NCBI RefSeq assembly: GCF_003268395.1
Contig: NZ_LQXQ01000006.1
Span: 42,801 to 106,800, forward strand
Direction of reading: 5' to 3'
DNA length: 64,000 nt
DNA from: Acinetobacter sp. CFCC 10889
Lineage (GTDB): Bacteria; Pseudomonadota; Gammaproteobacteria; Pseudomonadales; Moraxellaceae
The notes beneath the pieces were generated by a model that ran no database searches, was not told the origin of the DNA, and saw only the letters and a program-made list of their open reading frames with translations. The translations under genes and the position numbers were made by a program. The stretch's first letter is position 1, and every line of letters begins with the position of its first letter. Shown here piece by piece: positions 60,252 to 64,000 of the stretch.

Positions 60252-61463
60252 ATGGAACAGGTATTTATTTGTGATGCAATTCGTACCCCGATTGGTCGCT
60301 ATGCAGGTGCGTTGAGCAGCATTCGTGCTGATGATTTGGCAGCGTTGCCAATTGAATATTTAAAACAGCAACACCCTGATTTGCCTTGGGAACAGTTGGA
60401 TGAAGTGATTTTAGGCTGTGCCAATCAAGCAGGTGAAGATAACCGTAATGTGGCACGTATGGCTGCATTATTGGCGGGCTTACCTGATGCTGTTCCTGCA
60501 ATTACCGTAAATCGTCTATGTGCTTCGGGCTTGGATGCTGTTGGTTTGGCAGCCCGTGCGATCAAATCAGGTGAAGCGCAATTTGTCTTGGCAGGTGGTG
60601 TGGAGTCGATGAGCCGTGCGCCATTTGTGCAGTCGAAACCTGAAGCTGCATTTAGCCGTACCCCAAGTATTTATGACACCACGATTGGTTGGCGTTTTAT
60701 CAATCCAAAATTCAAAACCAATTTTGGTGTGGATAGCATGCCTGAAACGGCTGAAAATGTGGCTGAAAAATATCAAATCAGTCGTGCAGATCAAGATTTA
60801 TTTGCATTTAACAGCCAACAAAAAACCGCAAAAGCGCAGCAAAGTGGTATTTTTAAAGCAGAAATCTTGCCTGTAAATATTACGGATCGTAAGAAAAATA
60901 CGGTTCAAGTGACTGAGGATGAACATCCCCGTGCAGATACCACACTTGAAGCATTGGCAAAGTTAAAAGCGCCATTTCGTAAAGAAGGCGGTTCGGTGAC
61001 TGCGGGCAATGCATCGGGTGTCAATGATGGCGCAGCATGCGTACTACTAACGAGTGAAAATTTTGCCAAAGACAATGGCTTAGAACCACTTGCCAAAGTG
61101 ATTGCGATAGCAAGTGCGGGTGTGGAAGCTAAATATATGGGCATCGGTCCTGTGCCTGCGGTGCAAAAAGTCTTGAAACTTGCAGGTTTAAGTTTGGATC
61201 AAATGGATGTGATTGAGTTGAATGAAGCTTTTGCAGCACAGTCTTTGGCGGTGATGCGTGAGTTGGGTTTAAAAGATGATGATGCACGGGTCAATCCAAA
61301 CGGTGGTGCAATTGCACTTGGACATCCGCTTGGTATGAGTGGAACACGTTTGGTCATCACTGCCATGCATGAACTCAAACGTCGTCAAGGGAAATACGCA
61401 CTTTGCACCATGTGTGTTGGTGTTGGGCAAGGTGTAGCGCTGATTTTGGAAAATGTCGCTTAA
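60252..61463 (+). CDS. paaJ: 3-oxoadipyl-CoA / 3-oxo-5,6-dehydrosuberyl-CoA thiolase
   Basis: A 403-residue thiolase that releases acetyl-CoA from the oxidised chain. The nucleophile Cys is in [13 protein letters not shown]; the acid/base His and Cys are in [17 protein letters not shown] and [11 protein letters not shown]. It starts 12 bp after paaH with a GGGAGAAG ribosome site. PcaF is the same activity in the beta-ketoadipate pathway; the position inside the paa operon decides the name. Confidence 0.93.
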   Translation: MEQVFICDAIRTPIGRYAGALSSIRADDLAALPIEYLKQQHPDLPWEQLDEVILGCANQAGEDNRNVARMAALLAGLPDAVPAITVNRLCASGLDAVGLAARAIKSGEAQFVLAGGVESMSRAPFVQSKPEAAFSRTPSIYDTTIGWRFINPKFKTNFGVDSMPETAENVAEKYQISRADQDLFAFNSQQKTAKAQQSGIFKAEILPVNITDRKKNTVQVTEDEHPRADTTLEALAKLKAPFRKEGGSVTAGNASGVNDGAACVLLTSENFAKDNGLEPLAKVIAIASAGVEAKYMGIGPVPAVQKVLKLAGLSLDQMDVIELNEAFAAQSLAVMRELGLKDDDARVNPNGGAIALGHPLGMSGTRLVITAMHELKRRQGKYALCTMCVGVGQGVALILENVA

Positions 61464-61508
61464 GCTTTTTTATGGATTAAAAGTTAAGACACAACAGGAT
61501 TGTAAATG

Positions 61509-61527
61509 ACAGCCAAAGGATGGCTGT
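61509..61527 (+). promoter_or_regulatory. Hairpin in the paaJ-paaK intercistronic gap
   Basis: Perfect 7-bp stem ACAGCCA-AAGGA-TGGCTGT, 15 bp upstream of the paaK start and close to its AAGGAG ribosome site. The loop contains AAGGA. There is no T-run, so it is more likely a processing or translation-modulating element than a terminator. Confidence 0.35.
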
Positions 61528-61542
61528 TCAAGGAGAAATAAG

Positions 61543-62853
61543 ATGAATAATAATGCTTTGGAACAAATCGAAACTGCATCTATTGATGAATTACGCAGTG
61601 TGCAATTACAACGTCTGAAAAAGACTTTGCAACATGCTTATGACAACAGTAGCGTGTATAAAAAGAAGTTTGATGATGCAGGTGTGCATCCTGATGATTT
61701 GAAAAGCTTGGAAGATTTAGCCAAATTTCCATTTACCACCAAAAAAGATTTACGTGATAACTATCCTTTTGGCATGTTTGCTGTGCCACAGGAACAGATT
61801 GTCCGTGTCCATGCTTCCTCGGGTACGACAGGTCAGCCAACGGTGGTGGGTTATACGCAAAATGATATTAACATTTGGGCGGATGTGGTCGCACGTTCAC
61901 TCCGTGCCGCAGGCTTGAGCAATAAAGATACCATTCAAGTGTCTTATGGTTATGGCTTATTTACAGGTGGTTTGGGTGCGCATTATGGTGTTGAGCGTTT
62001 AGGCGCAACCGTGATTCCAATGTCAGGTGGGCAAACTGACAAACAAGCGCAATTAATCAATGATTTTAAACCGACTGCGTTGATGGTCACGCCATCCTAC
62101 TGTCTAAATATCATTGAAGCTTTAGAGAAAAAATTTGGTACGGCAAAATGCTCAATCAAAACGGGTGTATTTGGTGCTGAACCGTGGACCAATGAAATGC
62201 GTAAAGAGATTGAAGATCGCTTCGGTATCAATGCATTGGACATTTACGGTTTGTCGGAAGTGATGGGACCGGGGGTGGCGATGGAATGTCTTGAAAGTAA
62301 AGATGGTCCAACCATTTGGGAAGATCATTTTTATCCTGAAATCATCAACCCTGAAACAGGTGAAGTATTGGCAGATGGTGAATTAGGCGAATTAGTCTTT
62401 ACCACCATTACCAAAGAAGGGATGCCTGTGATTCGTTATCGTACCCGTGACCTGACTCGACTGTTGGCAGGAACTGCTCGTCCAATGCGCCGTATGGATA
62501 AAATTGTCGGTCGCAGTGATGATATGATGATTATCCGTGGGGTAAATGTGTTCCCAACGCAGATCGAAGAACAAATTTTACATATTCCGCAACTTTTGCC
62601 GAATTATGAAATTCAAATTTGTAAGCAAGGTCATTTAGATACATTGCATATTCGTACTGAAATGCGTCAAGATATTCATCCTGATTTAACCCAACAATTG
62701 GCGACACAACTGAAAAGTCAGATCAAGACTATGGTGGGAATTTCAGTCAGTGTTGAAATTCTACAGGAAGGCACATTGCCACGTTCAGAAGGCAAAGCAC
62801 AACGTGTATTTGACATTCGACATGTTGTTCAGGAACACTGTAAGTCTGCTTAG
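61543..62853 (+). CDS. paaK: Phenylacetate--CoA ligase
   Basis: Activates phenylacetate to phenylacetyl-CoA with ATP, the first step of the pathway. The 436-residue ANL enzyme has the P-loop SSGTTGQPTVVGYTQ, FGAEPWTNEMR, A5-like DIYGLSEVMGPG, YRTRDLTRL and a RSDDMMIIRGVNVFP hinge. AAGGAG precedes the ATG. It is the last catabolic gene of the operon before the repressor gene paaX. Confidence 0.95.
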   Translation: MNNNALEQIETASIDELRSVQLQRLKKTLQHAYDNSSVYKKKFDDAGVHPDDLKSLEDLAKFPFTTKKDLRDNYPFGMFAVPQEQIVRVHASSGTTGQPTVVGYTQNDINIWADVVARSLRAAGLSNKDTIQVSYGYGLFTGGLGAHYGVERLGATVIPMSGGQTDKQAQLINDFKPTALMVTPSYCLNIIEALEKKFGTAKCSIKTGVFGAEPWTNEMRKEIEDRFGINALDIYGLSEVMGPGVAMECLESKDGPTIWEDHFYPEIINPETGEVLADGELGELVFTTITKEGMPVIRYRTRDLTRLLAGTARPMRRMDKIVGRSDDMMIIRGVNVFPTQIEEQILHIPQLLPNYEIQICKQGHLDTLHIRTEMRQDIHPDLTQQLATQLKSQIKTMVGISVSVEILQEGTLPRSEGKAQRVFDIRHVVQEHCKSA

Positions 62854-62911
62854 TGGTTACGCTGATGCTGCATAGAATGGGTTGAAAAATATAAGGTAAT
62901 AGTGAAACGAT

Positions 62912-63853
62912 ATGAATCCAAAACTCAAACAGGCAATTGATGATTTTATTGGCAAAGAAGCGCTGAGTGGTACGTCTTTGATCATGACGGTATTTGGTGA
63001 TTGCGTTTATCATCATGGTGGCATTATCAGTCTTGCAAGTCTGATTCAATTGATGGATGTGTTTGGATTCAATGAACGTTCGGTGCGGACTGCGGTGTTT
63101 CGTTTGGTGCAAAATGGTTGGTTGGTGTCCGAGAAAATCGGGCGCACCAGCTACTATCGAGTGACTGAAACGAGTCGACAGCGCTTTGTACAAGCGGATG
63201 CTAAAATTTATAATTTCAACCATATCGAATGGGATCAAAAATGGGACTTGGTACTGCTCAGTTCGGTTGATCTTGAAAATAAATTGGTATTAAAGAAAGA
63301 GTTGGAATGGTTAGGTTTTGCCAATATCGCAAGTAATGTGATGGCATATCCGGGCTGTGATCACTTAAAACTGCAAAATTTATTGCTCAATCTGAAAATG
63401 ACCGATCAAGTGGTGATTTTCAAAGCTGAAACACTACAACTTTGGCAAGAATCTTATCCAACAGTTAAACGCATGGTGGAAACCAATTGGTCAGTGGCAG
63501 AGTTACATGCCCGTTATGACAAATTTATCAAAGACTTCCGTGAGTTTATGAATATTGTTGAAAATGCCGATGATTTAGATGCAGTTCAGGCGTTCCAAAT
63601 TCGGATTTTATTGATTCATCAATATCGCCGTATTTTGCTCAAAGATCCTGATTTGCCATCGGAATTATTACCATCCAATTGGTTGTCGTTAAATGCCCGT
63701 AATTTGAGCAGTAATTTATATCAATTGGTGGTGTCGAGCGGTGAAGAATTCTTTATGGAATTTGCCCGTACTTCTGAAGGGGCAATGCCACCACTGCATC
63801 CGCAATTTTATAAACGTTTTGGTGGTTTAAAGCAGGAAGAGTTAGCTGTTTGA
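62912..63853 (+). CDS. paaX: Phenylacetate degradation repressor PaaX
   Basis: A 313-residue GntR-like repressor. The N-terminal winged helix (SLIMTVFGDCVYHHGG, NERSVRTAVFRLVQNGWLVS, GRTSYYRVTE) is followed by the PaaX central and C-terminal domains (LPSELLPSNWLSLNARNL near the end). Phenylacetyl-CoA relieves repression in E. coli. Candidate operators lie at 53020 and 53182. It is transcribed 58 bp after paaK in the same direction. Confidence 0.94.
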   Translation: MNPKLKQAIDDFIGKEALSGTSLIMTVFGDCVYHHGGIISLASLIQLMDVFGFNERSVRTAVFRLVQNGWLVSEKIGRTSYYRVTETSRQRFVQADAKIYNFNHIEWDQKWDLVLLSSVDLENKLVLKKELEWLGFANIASNVMAYPGCDHLKLQNLLLNLKMTDQVVIFKAETLQLWQESYPTVKRMVETNWSVAELHARYDKFIKDFREFMNIVENADDLDAVQAFQIRILLIHQYRRILLKDPDLPSELLPSNWLSLNARNLSSNLYQLVVSSGEEFFMEFARTSEGAMPPLHPQFYKRFGGLKQEELAV

Positions 63854-63921
63854 TTTTATAAAATGGCTTATCACAAATATATAGTTTTATATTGGCTTCT
63901 TGCGTTATTCAAAAAAATATC

Positions 63922-63983
63922 GGGAGTCCCTTCTCCCTTTGGGAGAAGGTTAGGATGAGGGTTCATAAATAAAAACCTCTCCC
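63922..63983 (-). repeat. Dispersed GGGAGAGG...GGGACTCCC repeat, copy 2, at the window edge
   Basis: Reverse-complement relative of 48824-48898: GGGAGTCCCTTCTCCCTTTGGG, then GGATGAGGGTT and AAATAAAAACCTCTCCC. The repeat-type sequence continues to base 64000 and probably beyond. It follows paaX, where a terminator would be expected. Confidence 0.7.
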
Positions 63984-64000
63984 TAACTCTCTTCGTTAGT

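Overview
The window is AT-rich bacterial chromosome. Its gene content points to an environmental or soil-type Acinetobacter: an antABC anthranilate dioxygenase operon, a full paa phenylacetate cluster, BenM/CatM-like and MocR-type regulators, and an OsmC-YcaO fusion. The genus call rests on protein family resemblance and base composition, not on a database search. No rRNA, tRNA, CRISPR array, prophage or complete insertion sequence was seen.

Layout. (1) 1-4.8 kb: the end of a Sel1-repeat protein, then a 2H phosphoesterase gene (apparently frameshifted near its start) overlapping a cobalamin salvage operon cobU-cobT-cobC-cobS, then a DUF5713 gene. (2) 4.9-8.3 kb: lrgB-cidA with a divergent LysR regulator, a lipoprotein and an HD hydrolase. 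(3) 8.5-12.4 kb: an MBOAT acyltransferase followed by two SGNH hydrolase-fold proteins, which looks like an envelope O-acetylation cassette. (4) 12.5-16.3 kb: two half-size YeeE/YedE sulfur transporters plus a persulfide-dioxygenase-like enzyme, a MocR regulator and two very small membrane proteins. (5) 16.4-24.5 kb: two DMT exporters, a two-component system, and a periplasmic thiol operon dsbD-tlpA-dsbG. (6) 24.5-33.2 kb: a valine/isobutyrate catabolic cluster (LysR, mmsA, mmsB, acyl-CoA synthetase, a frameshifted acyl-CoA dehydrogenase, enoyl-CoA hydratase, 3-hydroxyisobutyryl-CoA hydrolase). (7) 33.2-42.2 kb: LD-carboxypeptidase, DUF2147 protein, a LysR pseudogene with three frameshifts, an AraC regulator with a probable N-terminal frameshift, an aromatic-acid MFS transporter and antCBA. 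(8) 42.5-50.5 kb: OsmC-YcaO protein, a hypothetical gene, an OprD-type porin with an MHS transporter, and scoAB. (9) 50.9-63.9 kb: paaZ divergent from paaABCDEFGHJK-paaX.

How it fits together. Anthranilate goes to catechol through AntABC. Phenylacetate is activated by PaaK, epoxidised by PaaABC(D)E, isomerised by PaaG, opened and oxidised by PaaZ, and beta-oxidised by PaaF, PaaH and PaaJ. Sequences resembling the PaaX operator lie before paaZ, before paaA, and also before the MHS transporter-porin pair, suggesting that the pair imports phenylacetate. Valine catabolism feeds propionyl-CoA; the step catalysed by the frameshifted dehydrogenase may be lost.

Unusual features. Six putative single-base indels disrupt otherwise recognisable proteins, four of them within about 1.1 kb (35.34-36.41 kb). 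Several dispersed repeats occupy intergenic gaps; one family (31.1 and 37.4 kb, opposite orientations) keeps its hairpins although the stem sequences differ.
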